The notes under the pieces: generated by a model
The model's input: only the letters and a program-made list of their open reading frames with translations
Databases searched by the model: none
What the model was told of the DNA's origin: nothing
Made by a program: the position numbers and the translations under genes
Shown: one piece after another, positions 25,387 through 34,246 of the stretch
Layout of the letters: every line of letters begins with the position of its first letter
Numbering within the stretch: the first letter of the stretch is position 1
From: Stenotrophomonas sp. UBA7346
GTDB taxonomy: Bacteria; Pseudomonadota; Gammaproteobacteria; Xanthomonadales; Xanthomonadaceae
Assembly (NCBI GenBank): GCA_002471015.1
Contig: DKPB01000044.1
Span: 683 to 60,855 of the forward strand
Reading direction: 5' to 3'
DNA: 60,173 bases

Positions 25387-27372
25387 TCAATCAAACAGCG
25401 CCTGGATCGCTGCCAATCCTGCCTTGGCACGCTCCTGCTTGTGCGCGGCATCGGCTACCGGGTCGGCACCATCACGCTGGATCTCGCCGGCCGGAATCTC
25501 ATCAAAGAACCGGCTGGGCTTGAGCCGGATGTGCTCGCCGAACTTGCGGGTCAAACGGCTGAAGCTCATCCACAACTGGATCTTGGCGCGGGTGATGCCC
25601 ACGTACAGCAACCGCCGCTCTTCCTGCAGATTGCCCTCGTCCAGGCTGACCTGGTGCGGCAGCACGCCGTCCTCGCAGCCAACGATGAACACATACGGAA
25701 ACTCCAGGCCCTTGGACGCGTGCAGCGTCATCATCCGCACCTGGTTGCCACCATCGTCCTTGTCGTTGCGCGAGATCAGCGCCAGCTGCGCGGCCATGTC
25801 GGCGGCACTGGCACCACGTGGGCCGCTCTCGAACCACGAGGCCAGTTCTTCCAGATTGTTGGCGCGCCGCTCGTAACCGGCGGTGTCCTTGGCCGCATGG
25901 CGCAACTCGGCCAGCAAACCCGAATCCTTGGCCACGCGGCGCACCAGATCACCCGAGCTCATCTGCCGCATGTCCAGGCGCAATGCGCGCAGGATGTCGG
26001 TGAACTTGCTCAGGCTGTTGGCCGCACGCGGGGTGAGCTGGGCCAATGCGCCCATGCTCTCGGCCGCCTGCGCCATCGGGATGTCTTTTTCCGAAGCCAG
26101 CTCAGCCAGCTTGGCCAGCGTACTGGCACCGACGTCGCGCTTGGGCGACTGCACCGCGCGCATGAAAGCAGTGTCGTCGTCCGGGTTCACGATCAAGCGC
26201 AGCCAGGCCAGCGTGTCTTTCACTTCCTGACGTTCGAGGAACACCGTGCCGCCATTGAGGTGATACGGCACACCGACCAGCTGCATCGCTTTTTCCAGCG
26301 GCCGCGACTGGAAGTTGCCGCGGAACAGGATGCAGAAATCACTCCACGGAATCTTGCGGCTGGTTGCCAGGAAATGGATTTCCGCCGCTACCTTTTCCGC
26401 TTCGTGTTCACTGTTGCGGCACTCCCACACGCGGATGCGCTCGCCATCGGCCTGGTCGGACCACAGCGTTTTCAGATGCTCGTGCGGGTTGTGCGCGATC
26501 AGCGCATTGGCCGCGCGCAGCACGCGGTTGGAGCAGCGGTAGTTCTGTTCCAGCTTGATGATCTGCAGCTTGGGGTAATCCACGCCCATCTGCTGCAGGT
26601 TCTCGGGATTGGCGCCACGCCAGGCATAGATCGACTGGTCGTCGTCGCCCACGCAGGTGAAGTTTCCGGCGGGCCCGGCCAGCTGCTTGAGCAGGCGGTA
26701 CTGGGCATCGTTGGTGTCCTGGCATTCGTCGACCAGCAGGTAGCCGATGCGCTCGCGCCAGGCGAGGGCGATATCCGGGTGCTCTTCCAGCACCTGCACC
26801 GGCAGGCGGATCAGGTCATCGAAATCCACCGCATTGAACGAGGTCAGGCGGGTCTGGTACAGCTCGTAGACCATCGCCGCGTCCTTCTCGCGGTTGCTGC
26901 GCGCCGCCGCCATTGCCTGCTCAGGCGACAGCCCGGCGTTCTTGGCCCGCGAGATCAGGTTCTTCATGTCCTCGATGTCGTCGGGTTTGGCACTGCTGCC
27001 GCCCAGCAGATCCTTGATCTGCGCGCCGGCATCGTCGGCATCGAAGATGGAGAAGTTGCGCTTCAGCCCCACGTGTTCATGTTCGATCTGCAGGAACTTC
27101 AGGCCAAGGGCGTGGAAGGTGCAGATGGTGACCTCGGCCGCGTCCTCGGCACGCAGCCGCTTGGCCACACGCTCGCGCATTTCCTTGGCCGACTTGTTGG
27201 TGAAGGTAATCGCGGCGATGCGGCGGGCGCTGTAGCGGCCAATGCCGATCAGATGGGCGATTTTCTCGACGATCACACGCGTCTTGCCGCTGCCGGCACC
27301 AGCCAGCACCAGCAGAGGACCTTCGGCGTGCACAGCCGCCGCGCGTTGGGGGGGATTGAGGGAATCCAGCAT
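25387..27372 (-). CDS. rep: ATP-dependent DNA helicase Rep
   Basis: A 661-residue superfamily 1A 3'-5' helicase that helps forks pass protein blocks. Motif I is AGAGSGKT (about 24-31), Ia is AITFTNKSA, II is LLVDECQDTN (about 213), III is GDDDQSIYAWRGA (about 240), IV is LEQNYRCS, V is MTLHASKGLEF (about 555) and VI is EERRLLYVGITRA (about 590). Length and the lack of the C-terminal UvrD extension favour Rep over UvrD or PcrA. It is followed upstream by divergent tdk. Confidence 0.95.
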   Translation of the reverse strand: MLDSLNPPQRAAAVHAEGPLLVLAGAGSGKTRVIVEKIAHLIGIGRYSARRIAAITFTNKSAKEMRERVAKRLRAEDAAEVTICTFHALGLKFLQIEHEHVGLKRNFSIFDADDAGAQIKDLLGGSSAKPDDIEDMKNLISRAKNAGLSPEQAMAAARSNREKDAAMVYELYQTRLTSFNAVDFDDLIRLPVQVLEEHPDIALAWRERIGYLLVDECQDTNDAQYRLLKQLAGPAGNFTCVGDDDQSIYAWRGANPENLQQMGVDYPKLQIIKLEQNYRCSNRVLRAANALIAHNPHEHLKTLWSDQADGERIRVWECRNSEHEAEKVAAEIHFLATSRKIPWSDFCILFRGNFQSRPLEKAMQLVGVPYHLNGGTVFLERQEVKDTLAWLRLIVNPDDDTAFMRAVQSPKRDVGASTLAKLAELASEKDIPMAQAAESMGALAQLTPRAANSLSKFTDILRALRLDMRQMSSGDLVRRVAKDSGLLAELRHAAKDTAGYERRANNLEELASWFESGPRGASAADMAAQLALISRNDKDDGGNQVRMMTLHASKGLEFPYVFIVGCEDGVLPHQVSLDEGNLQEERRLLYVGITRAKIQLWMSFSRLTRKFGEHIRLKPSRFFDEIPAGEIQRDGADPVADAAHKQERAKAGLAAIQALFD

Positions 27373-27507
27373 CTAGAAGCGAATGAATGGAAGTGAGAAA
27401 CGAGACCGAGCGGGGGCGCGATGCCGGCACCGGGGTATTCTGTCACCCCTCGGGATCCGATGTTGCTTTCGCTGGTTCCTGGTCCCTATTCCCTGGTTCC
27501 TGATTCA

Positions 27508-28128
27508 ATGGCCAAGCTCTATTTCTACTATTCGGCGATGAACGCCGGCAAGACCACCACCCTGTTGCAGTCCGCGCACAACTACCGCGAGCGCGGCATG
27601 CGGGTGGCCCTGCTCACCCCGCACCTGGACCACCGCGCCGGCACCGGCGTGGTCGCCTCGCGGATCGGCCTGCAGGCCGAAGCCACCACCTTCGAGCGTG
27701 ATACCGACCTGGAGGCGCTGATAAAGCAGGACATTGCAGCCCACGGCAAGCTCGGCTGCGTGCTGGTGGACGAGGCGCAGTTCCTGAACAAGGCACAGGT
27801 ATGGCAGTTGTCCGAGGTGGTGGATCAGCTGCGCATCCCGGTGCTGTGCTACGGCTTGCGTACTGACTTCCGTGGTGAGCTGTTCGAGGGCAGCCAGTAC
27901 CTGCTGGCCTGGGCCGACGAGATGCAGGAGATCAAGACCATCTGCCACAGCGGCAAGAAGGCGACGATGACCGTGCGCGTGGACGAGAACGGCTTCGCCG
28001 TGCAGGACGGCCCGCAGGTGGAGATCGGCGGCAACGACCGCTATGTGTCGGTGAGCCGCGCCGAGTTCAAGAAGATCACCCGCGGCGAAGGGCGGATTGA
28101 TCCGATGCAGGCGCCGTTGCCGTTGTAA
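27508..28128 (+). CDS. tdk: thymidine kinase (type II), zinc site degenerate
   Basis: A 206-residue thymidine kinase that phosphorylates thymidine with ATP. The P-loop SAMNAGKTT has K15, the Walker B/catalytic LVDEAQFL has Glu89, and CYGLRTDFRGELFEGSQYLL (about 114-133) is the conserved acceptor region. In E. coli Tdk a zinc is held by C145, C147, C182 and H185. Here the aligned residues are C146, S148, S183 and E186, so three of four ligands are gone, while the fold around them (TICHSGKKATM, YVSVSRAEFKK) is kept. The start at 27508 matches the family N-terminus; repeat-like sequence (CTGGTTCC) precedes it. Confidence 0.95.
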   Translation: MAKLYFYYSAMNAGKTTTLLQSAHNYRERGMRVALLTPHLDHRAGTGVVASRIGLQAEATTFERDTDLEALIKQDIAAHGKLGCVLVDEAQFLNKAQVWQLSEVVDQLRIPVLCYGLRTDFRGELFEGSQYLLAWADEMQEIKTICHSGKKATMTVRVDENGFAVQDGPQVEIGGNDRYVSVSRAEFKKITRGEGRIDPMQAPLPL

Positions 28129-28133
28129 CGCCT

Positions 28134-28285
28134 TCCTTCTCCCTCCGGGACTGCAGCCCCCTTCTTGGGGGAAGGTGCCCATAGGGCGGATGAGGGTAGG
28201 GGTGGAGCTTGCTGCAGCTCGCATTCTGGTGGCTTCGCACCGACCCTCTCCCCAACCCCTCTCCCGGAGGGAGAGGGGCTCAAGC
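28134..28285. repeat. dispersed hairpin repeats between tdk and opgD
   Basis: Contains the CCTTCTCCCTCCGG...GGGGGAAGG type element with its GGGCGGATGAGGG flank (the reverse of that in the gltBD spacer), then CCCCTCTCCC gga GGGAGAGGGG close to the opgD stop. The convergent genes may share it as a terminator. Confidence 0.7.
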
Positions 28286-28288
28286 GCT

Positions 28289-29893
28289 TCAATACAACGT
28301 CCGCTCCGGCGCACCAGCGGGCGGCGGGCTGTACTGGTACAACCACGTTTCGGTCAGGGTCTTGCCGCCGCTGCGCAGGTACAGGCGCACGTCGATCTGC
28401 TCGCTACTGCCCTCCGGCGGCACCAGGTCGAACATCGCGCGGTAGCCCTTGATCTCGCGCAGCGGCCGCGCCGATACCACTTCCACGCGGCCACGGCTGG
28501 TTTCCACCACCGCTTCCACTTCGGCCTTGTCGATCAGGCTGGCGAGTTCACCGCCTTCGAAATCCACCGCGAAGCGCCATGAGAAATACTCACGCTTCTT
28601 GCCGATGATGCCGCCCAGGCCGGTACGGCTGGCCACACAGTGGGCAAGCGGCGGGCGTGCCGGTGGCTCGGCGCCCCAGTACAGGCGATAGCCGACCAAC
28701 AGTTCCTGACTCGGCTGCGGCTTGGCCTTGGGGTTCCAGAAGGCGACGATGTTGTCGAAGGTTTCATCAACGGTGGGGATCTCGACCAGCTGCACCGAGC
28801 CTTCGCCCCATTGCCCCTTGGGTTCGATCCACAAGCAGGGGCGCTTCTCGTAGAACACGCCATCGTCCTGGTAATGGTCGAAGTTGCGGTCACGCTGCAG
28901 CAGGCCGAAGCCGCGCGGGTTGTTGTCGACGAACATGTTGAAACGCAGGTTGGCCGGATTGCACAGCGGCCGCCAGATCCACTCGCCGGCACCGTTCCAC
29001 ATCGACAGTCCATCGGTATCGTGGATCTCCGGGCGCCAGTCCCAATCCATGCGGCGGTCGTTCTCGCCGACCTGGTACATGCTGGTGCATGGTGCGATGC
29101 CGAGCCGTTCGATTTCCTTGCGCGGGTACAACGCGCTGTCGATGTCCATCAACAGCACATCACCATTGGTGATGGCGAAACGATAGGCACCGGCCACGCT
29201 GGGTGAATCCAGCAGGCCATAGACGACGAGGGTGTCCGACTCCGCGCTGGGCTGTTCCAGGTAATAGGCGATGAAGTCCGGGAACTCTTCCGGGCGGCCC
29301 ATGCCGGTATCGATGGCCAGGCCGCGCGCCGATTGCCCGTACTGGCCTTCCTTGCCTACCGCGCGGAAATAGCTGGCACCGAGGAAGGCGGCGAAGTCCC
29401 GGGCGGTATCGCTGCGGGTATTGAGGCGGAAGCCGGCAAAGCCCAGGTCCGCAGGCAGTTCGCCATCGTGGATGCCGCTCTTGCCGTAGTTGAAGGCCGC
29501 GCCGTCATAGGCCAGTTCCTGCGCCTTGCCATTGACCACGTCGTACATGCGTACCGGCGAATGGAAGTACAGCCCCAGGTGGAAGAATTTGGCTTGGAAC
29601 TTGCCCGGCTGGTCCGCCCACAAGGCGTGGTCCTGGCGGTAGCTGATGGATTGGTACTGGTCCCAGTCCAGTTTCTCCAGCGCGCCCGGCAGGGTGCGCT
29701 TGTGGCTCTGGTACGGCGCCTGCGCCAGCGCGCGGGCCTGGCCCTTGAGCGTGGCGAAATCAAAGGGCTGCGGCTGGCCCAGGCGGCGCAGGCCCAGCTG
29801 CGCGGGCTTGCCCGCCGCGCAGGCGCTGAACGCCGGAAGACCAAAGGCCGCCAGCGCGGCGGCGGCATTGCGCAGGAAGTCGCGTCGTTGCAT
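28289..29893 (-). CDS. opgD: glucan biosynthesis protein D (periplasmic OPG/MdoD family)
   Basis: A 534-residue periplasmic protein needed for normal branching or modification of osmoregulated periplasmic glucans. It has a twin-arginine signal (MQRRDFLRNAAAALAAFGLP). The MdoG/OpgD domain fills the rest: FDFATLKGQARALAQAPY near 40, SYRQDHALW near 85, FIAYYLEQP near 225, GENDRRMDWDWRPEIHDTDG near 300 and WIEPKGQWGEGSVQLVEIP near 385. The Tat signal and single-domain length favour OpgD over OpgG. No opgG or opgH neighbours are in the window. The ATG at 29893 lacks a clear ribosome site. Confidence 0.93.
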   Translation of the reverse strand: MQRRDFLRNAAAALAAFGLPAFSACAAGKPAQLGLRRLGQPQPFDFATLKGQARALAQAPYQSHKRTLPGALEKLDWDQYQSISYRQDHALWADQPGKFQAKFFHLGLYFHSPVRMYDVVNGKAQELAYDGAAFNYGKSGIHDGELPADLGFAGFRLNTRSDTARDFAAFLGASYFRAVGKEGQYGQSARGLAIDTGMGRPEEFPDFIAYYLEQPSAESDTLVVYGLLDSPSVAGAYRFAITNGDVLLMDIDSALYPRKEIERLGIAPCTSMYQVGENDRRMDWDWRPEIHDTDGLSMWNGAGEWIWRPLCNPANLRFNMFVDNNPRGFGLLQRDRNFDHYQDDGVFYEKRPCLWIEPKGQWGEGSVQLVEIPTVDETFDNIVAFWNPKAKPQPSQELLVGYRLYWGAEPPARPPLAHCVASRTGLGGIIGKKREYFSWRFAVDFEGGELASLIDKAEVEAVVETSRGRVEVVSARPLREIKGYRAMFDLVPPEGSSEQIDVRLYLRSGGKTLTETWLYQYSPPPAGAPERTLY

Positions 29894-29996
29894 GGAAGTG
29901 CGTGCCGATGGGGGACCGCAGCATGGTAGGCGCAATTGTGTGAATCGACAGCCCCGCGCCGGCGGCGGATGAACATCGTCTTCAGCCAACCCCGCG

Positions 29997-30440
29997 GTAG
30001 TGCCGAGCCATGCTCGGCAAAAGCCACAAAGCCTTACCCCTCCCCAGCCCTCCCCTTGCCTGCGGCAAAGGGAGGGAGCAAAACCTGGTGCCAAGCCATG
30101 CTCGGCAAAAGCCACAAAGCCTTACCCCTCCCCAGCCCTCCCCTTGCCTGCGGCAAAGGGAGGGAGCAGCGCGTAGTGCCGAGCCATGCTCGGCAAAAGC
30201 CACAAAGCCTTACCCCTCCCCAACCCTCCCTTGCCTGCGGCAAAGGGAGGGAGCAAAACCTGGTGCCAAGCCATGCTCGGCAAAAGCCACAAAGCCTTAC
30301 CCCTCCCCAACCCTCCCCTTGCCTGCGGCAAAGGGAGGGAGCAGCGCGTAGTGCCGAGCCATGCTCGGCAGAGGCCTTACCGGCAACGCAACTCCCCCGC
30401 AAACAGCCCCGGGTGCGCTGCGCTTACCCGGGCTACGCTA
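29997..30440. repeat. five-copy SMAG/hairpin array, ~88-bp period
   Basis: Fills the 544-base gap upstream of opgD. Five SMAG palindromes begin near 29997, 30085, 30173, 30260 and 30348. Copies two and four have the variant head CTGGTGCCAAGCC instead of GTAGTGCCGAGCC, so the array is built of two-unit steps. Between them are AAAGCCACAAAGCCTTACCC and a CCCTCCCCTTGCC...GGCAAAGGGAGGG hairpin. A GTAGCCCGGG-type element overlaps the end of the neighbouring gene at 30410-30440. Confidence 0.9.
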
Positions 30441-31451
30441 CAGGCAGGCCTCCTGCAACTGCTGTGCGCACAGGAATGCACGTTGCGCCTGCGCATCGTC
30501 GCCGCCCTCCCAGGCCAGCAGCGTCCACTGCTCGGCAGCCTGCATCCGCTCCCCCGGCTGCAAGGTCGTGTAGGGCGCATGCACTTCCATCTCCAGCAGT
30601 CCCTCGGCAATGCCGCCAGCGTCCAGGTACAACTCCACCTGCGCCTGCTCGGGATGGATGGCTCTACGCGGCTGCATCGCAAAGCGGATGATCAACACCT
30701 GCTGGCCGTTGAAGCCGGCCATCCAGCCTGCCGTCGGCTGCACAAACCACTTGCCGCGCGGTCCGCTGCTGGCAGGTCCCGCGCGCAGCACCAGCATGCC
30801 GTCGGCGAAGACGTGATCCGGCGTGCCCGCGTCCGGCGCGCCATCCACACGGATATCGCTGGCCGTGGCCACTGGCACGAACACGCGTGTATTGGGATGG
30901 ACGCGGGTGTTGAACCACAGGTCCCAGGCGACGGCGCTGTCGCGGATGTTGCGGCCGGTGACCTGCAGCTGCACGGTATCCGGCTGCGCCGGATCCAGCC
31001 GGAAGCTTTTCTCCAGCTGCATCCCGGTCACCGGACTGGCGGCACCACGCAGGCGCAGCTGGTCGGCATCGCGCTGCAACCACTGTGCCGGTGCCAGCGA
31101 CAGCCACGGGTCCGGCGGCCAGTTGGCCTTGGCCGCCTGCCGCTGTGGATTGATCTGCTGGTGCAACCACCACTGCGACTGCGGGCCGACCCAGACGTCG
31201 TGGCCGAGATAAGCGATGTCGCCGCTTTCAGCGGTCACTTCCGGGTTTGGCTCGGCATTCACTGCCGGCCCCACGCGCAGGAAGTTGGGCTGGCCTTCGC
31301 GCCGCAGCGACAGCACACGGCCGCCAAAGGCCGAGCTCACCTGCAGCTGCAGTTGGCCATTGCGCAGCGCGCTGACCGGATCCGGGGTGGACGGGCTTTC
31401 CGCCAGGGCCAGCGTGGGCAGCAACAACAGGCAGAGCCAGGGAGATCGCAT
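30438..31451 (-). CDS. secreted DUF4380-domain protein
   Basis: A 337-residue exported protein with a short signal (MRSPWLCLLLLPTLALAES). The body is beta-rich and resembles galactose mutarotase-like/DUF4380 proteins: LQLQVSSAFGGRVLSLRREG near 34, WWLHQQINPQRQ near 94, LEKSFRLDPAQPDTVQLQVTG near 146 and WDLWFNTRVHPNTRVFVP near 176. Probably carbohydrate-related by fold; no enzyme activity is known. Its last codons run into a GTAGCCCGGG element. Confidence 0.82.
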   Translation of the reverse strand: MRSPWLCLLLLPTLALAESPSTPDPVSALRNGQLQLQVSSAFGGRVLSLRREGQPNFLRVGPAVNAEPNPEVTAESGDIAYLGHDVWVGPQSQWWLHQQINPQRQAAKANWPPDPWLSLAPAQWLQRDADQLRLRGAASPVTGMQLEKSFRLDPAQPDTVQLQVTGRNIRDSAVAWDLWFNTRVHPNTRVFVPVATASDIRVDGAPDAGTPDHVFADGMLVLRAGPASSGPRGKWFVQPTAGWMAGFNGQQVLIIRFAMQPRRAIHPEQAQVELYLDAGGIAEGLLEMEVHAPYTTLQPGERMQAAEQWTLLAWEGGDDAQAQRAFLCAQQLQEACL

Positions 31452-31542
31452 GCGTGTGAGCCGTCGGGGATGGAAGGCGGATCATCGCAATGTCAGGGAG
31501 GTGCAGGCAAAGGCCAGGCCAAAGGGCGCGGATCAATGCAGG

Positions 31543-31611
31543 GTAGTGCCGAGCCATGCTCGGCAGGGGCTTCTGCCGGGAAAGCTTCTGCCGAGCATGG
31601 CTCGGCACTAC
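31543..31611. repeat. SMAG inverted pair
   Basis: Forward copy at 31543-31565 and reverse copy at 31589-31611, with 23 bases between. The pair can form one long stem and lies just after mutM, possibly as its terminator. Confidence 0.88.
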
Positions 31612-31622
31612 CGTGCTGCGGC

Positions 31623-32435
31623 TCAGCGCTGGCAGCTGCTGCACCACACGGTCGCCCGCTGGCCGATGCTGGCGTAACGCAGCACACGCCCGCACTGCCT
31701 GCAGTTCTCTCCCTCACGCCCGTACACCAGCAACTCCTGTTCGAAGTAACCCGGTGCACCATCGGGGCTGATGAAGTCGCGCAAGGTGGTGCCGCCGCGC
31801 TGGATCGCGTGGCCCAGGATCTCCTTCACCGCATCGGCCAGCCGCTGGTAGCGCGCACGCGACACCTTGCCGGCCTCGCGCAGGGGGTTGATGCCGGCCA
31901 TGAACAGGCTCTCCGCTGCGTAGATATTGCCCACGCCGACGACGATGCCCTGGTCCATCAGGAAGGTCTTGATCGGTGCCTTGCGGCCACGGCTGCGCTG
32001 GAACAGGTAGTCGCCGTCGAAGCCGTCATCCAACGGCTCGGGGCCGAGATCACGCAGCAGCTCATGGGTTTCACCCGCCGGCTGCCACAGCAGGCAACCG
32101 AAGCGGCGTGGGTCGTTGAAGCGCAGCAGGCGACCATCTTCCAGGCTGATATCGACATGGTCGTGCGCACGCACCGGGGTATCGCCGGGCAACACACGCA
32201 GGCTGCCGGACATGCCCAGATGCAGCACGGCGCTGCCGACCGCAGTGTCCAGCAGCAGGTATTTGGCGCGACGGCGGATCGCCTCGATACGCTGGCCCGG
32301 CAGCAGCTGTTCAATCTCGGCAGGTATCGGCCAGCGCAGATCCGGGCGCCGCAGGATCACGCCGTGGATGCGCTGGCCCTGCAGATGGGGCTGAAGGCCA
32401 CGGCGGGTGGTTTCTACTTCGGGTAGCTCGGGCAT
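31623..32435 (-). CDS. mutM: formamidopyrimidine-DNA glycosylase
   Basis: A 270-residue base-excision repair enzyme that removes 8-oxoguanine and Fapy lesions. The N-terminal PELPEVETTRRGL has the catalytic Pro2 and Glu3. LHLGMSGSL near residue 72, FNDPRRFG near 105, and GVGNIYAAESLF near 168 (helix-two-turn-helix) follow, and the zinc finger is CRQCG (about 241) with CSSC at the end. Length is typical. No overlap with neighbours. Confidence 0.97.
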   Translation of the reverse strand: MPELPEVETTRRGLQPHLQGQRIHGVILRRPDLRWPIPAEIEQLLPGQRIEAIRRRAKYLLLDTAVGSAVLHLGMSGSLRVLPGDTPVRAHDHVDISLEDGRLLRFNDPRRFGCLLWQPAGETHELLRDLGPEPLDDGFDGDYLFQRSRGRKAPIKTFLMDQGIVVGVGNIYAAESLFMAGINPLREAGKVSRARYQRLADAVKEILGHAIQRGGTTLRDFISPDGAPGYFEQELLVYGREGENCRQCGRVLRYASIGQRATVWCSSCQR

Positions 32436-32591
32436 GCGCGCCTCAAAACGTATGGATCTGATTGCTTTTGTGGGACGGCCTAAGCCGTGAAGTGGGTCAT
32501 TGTGGACAACAGGCCTGTATCAATTGCAATGCGCTCCCCGCCACGGCTGGATCGCTCGCTTCGTGGCTTGCGCTGCTCCAGAAGCCGAGAT

Positions 32592-32924
32592 TCAGCGCGG
32601 TGGGGCCATCAGTTCGCGGGCGCTGAGGTAACCGTCGCCGTTGGCATCCTGGCGGGCGAAACGGGCCAGAATCACCTGCCGCTGCTCCTCGCGGCTGATC
32701 GGCTTGCCGCGCCCGCCAGGCTGCTCCTCGGCCTGCAGCACGCCATCGCCATTGCGGTCCATCCGGTCGAAGGCATACAGCATCCACGCCAGGTACTCGT
32801 CCGGGCTGACGCGGCCATCGCTATCGCTGTCCATGCGCTGCAGGTACTCGCTGGTGTCCTGTACCTGCGCTGCCACCGGCAACGCACAGCCCAGCATGAG
32901 GAATACAAGGAGAGTCGTCTTCAT
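32592..32924 (-). CDS. exported three-EF-hand protein coupled to desaturase gene
   Basis: A 110-residue protein with a signal peptide (MKTTLLVFLMLGCALPVAAQ). It carries three EF-hand calcium loops: DSDSDGRVSPDE (32-43), DRNGDGVLQAEE (56-67) and DANGDGYLSARE (93-104). Each has acidic residues at positions 1, 3, 5 and 12, so calcium binding is likely, in the periplasm. Its ATG overlaps the TGA of the desaturase gene (ATGA), so it is made by translational coupling. Role unknown. Confidence 0.86.
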   Translation of the reverse strand: MKTTLLVFLMLGCALPVAAQVQDTSEYLQRMDSDSDGRVSPDEYLAWMLYAFDRMDRNGDGVLQAEEQPGGRGKPISREEQRQVILARFARQDANGDGYLSARELMAPPR

Positions 32925-34123
32925 GCGGTGCTGAGCGAATAGCCCTTCAGCCGCGCGGCGTAGGCCTGCAAGGCGGCGCTGCCGCTGGCCTCGGCTTCCT
33001 GGCACCACTGCTGCAACTGACGCAGGCGCTCGGCCGCATCGTGGCTGCGGGCTTCCAGCAGGGCCGACAGGCGCGCACGGTGCTCCACCAGCAACTGGAT
33101 GCGTGGGCGCTGCTGCACCCAATCCTGCAGCTGCGCGCGGCAGGCCGGCTTGAGCCAGCGGCCGTCGTTGACCAGGCCCTTGCGCATGCGTCGCGGCAGC
33201 AGCTTGCGCAGCTTGGCACCTGCTGCGGCAGCCTCTTCCTTCAAGGCGGGCGCGAACACATTGCGCTGGTAATCGGTCATGGCCTGGAAGCGGTGCGACA
33301 GCAGCGCCTTCAAGGTATCGGCATCGGGCACGGCGATATTCGGACGGATATCCATGCTCGGCGCTACCCGCAGCACCTTGGCCAGGCGCAACAACTGCAG
33401 CAGGCGGATCACCTGCCAGCCGATGTCGAACTCCCAACGCCGCATCGAGAAGCGTGCCGAACTCGGGAAGGCATGATGGTTGTTGTGCAGTTCTTCGCCG
33501 CCGATCCAGAACGCCCACGGCGTGAGATTGGTCGAGGTGTCGGCCGATTCAAAATTGCGATAACCCCACCAATGGCCGAGGCCGTTGACCACGCCTGCCG
33601 CCCAGAACGGAATCCATGCCATCTGGATCGCCCACAAGGCAATGCCCGGCAGACCGAACAACACGGTGTTGATCGCGAACAGCAGGATCGGACCGAGATT
33701 GGCATGCGGGGTATAGAGCCTGCGCTCGATCCAGTCCTCCGGCGCACCGCGCCCGTACTGCTCTATGTCGCCCCGCAGCGCGCGCGCCTCGCGGTACAGC
33801 TCCACGCCACGCCAGAACACCATGTTGATGCCCTTGGTGACCGGGCTGTGCGGGTCCTCCTCGGTCTCCACCTTGGCGTGGTGCTTGCGATGGATGGCCA
33901 CCCATTCGCGGGTGATCATCGAGGTGGTCAGCCACACCCAGAAGCGGAAGAAATGCGACACCAGCGGGTGGAAATCCACGCCGCGATGGGCCTGGCTGCG
34001 GTGCAGGTACAAGGTGACCGCGAAGATGGTGAGCTGGGTGAACACCAGCAGCACCGCCAGCATGCCCCACCAGCCCAGGCCGGCAATGCCACCGGTAAGG
34101 AAATCGAGCAGTGCGTCGGACAT
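32921..34123 (-). CDS. acyl-CoA/fatty-acid desaturase (delta-9 type, DesA-like)
   Basis: A 400-residue membrane di-iron desaturase that inserts a cis double bond into fatty acyl chains. The three His boxes are HRSQAH (41-46), HRKHH (78-82) and HNNHH (213-217), in the order seen in DesA/stearoyl-CoA desaturases. Membrane helices flank them (about 19-40, 55-70, 142-178). The C-terminal 150 residues are a charged helical extension. The start at 34123 has GGAG upstream; a longer frame is rejected. The EF-hand gene overlaps its stop. The ABC ATPase gene runs the other way from 34247. Confidence 0.93.
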   Translation of the reverse strand: MSDALLDFLTGGIAGLGWWGMLAVLLVFTQLTIFAVTLYLHRSQAHRGVDFHPLVSHFFRFWVWLTTSMITREWVAIHRKHHAKVETEEDPHSPVTKGINMVFWRGVELYREARALRGDIEQYGRGAPEDWIERRLYTPHANLGPILLFAINTVLFGLPGIALWAIQMAWIPFWAAGVVNGLGHWWGYRNFESADTSTNLTPWAFWIGGEELHNNHHAFPSSARFSMRRWEFDIGWQVIRLLQLLRLAKVLRVAPSMDIRPNIAVPDADTLKALLSHRFQAMTDYQRNVFAPALKEEAAAAGAKLRKLLPRRMRKGLVNDGRWLKPACRAQLQDWVQQRPRIQLLVEHRARLSALLEARSHDAAERLRQLQQWCQEAEASGSAALQAYAARLKGYSLSTA

Positions 34124-34246
34124 GGCGGGCTCCAGGCCATCGGTGGCAGATGAAACAACTGCTACACATGATGGGGGCTGTCGGCGCAAACTGCATCCAC
34201 CGGCGGCAGGTCCGTTGGTCGAATCCTCAGCTGCCGCCTTCACTGA

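Noticed and set aside
29997..30370. CRISPR array
   Set aside because: Units are palindromic SMAG copies with repeated, not unique, spacers, and no cas genes are present.
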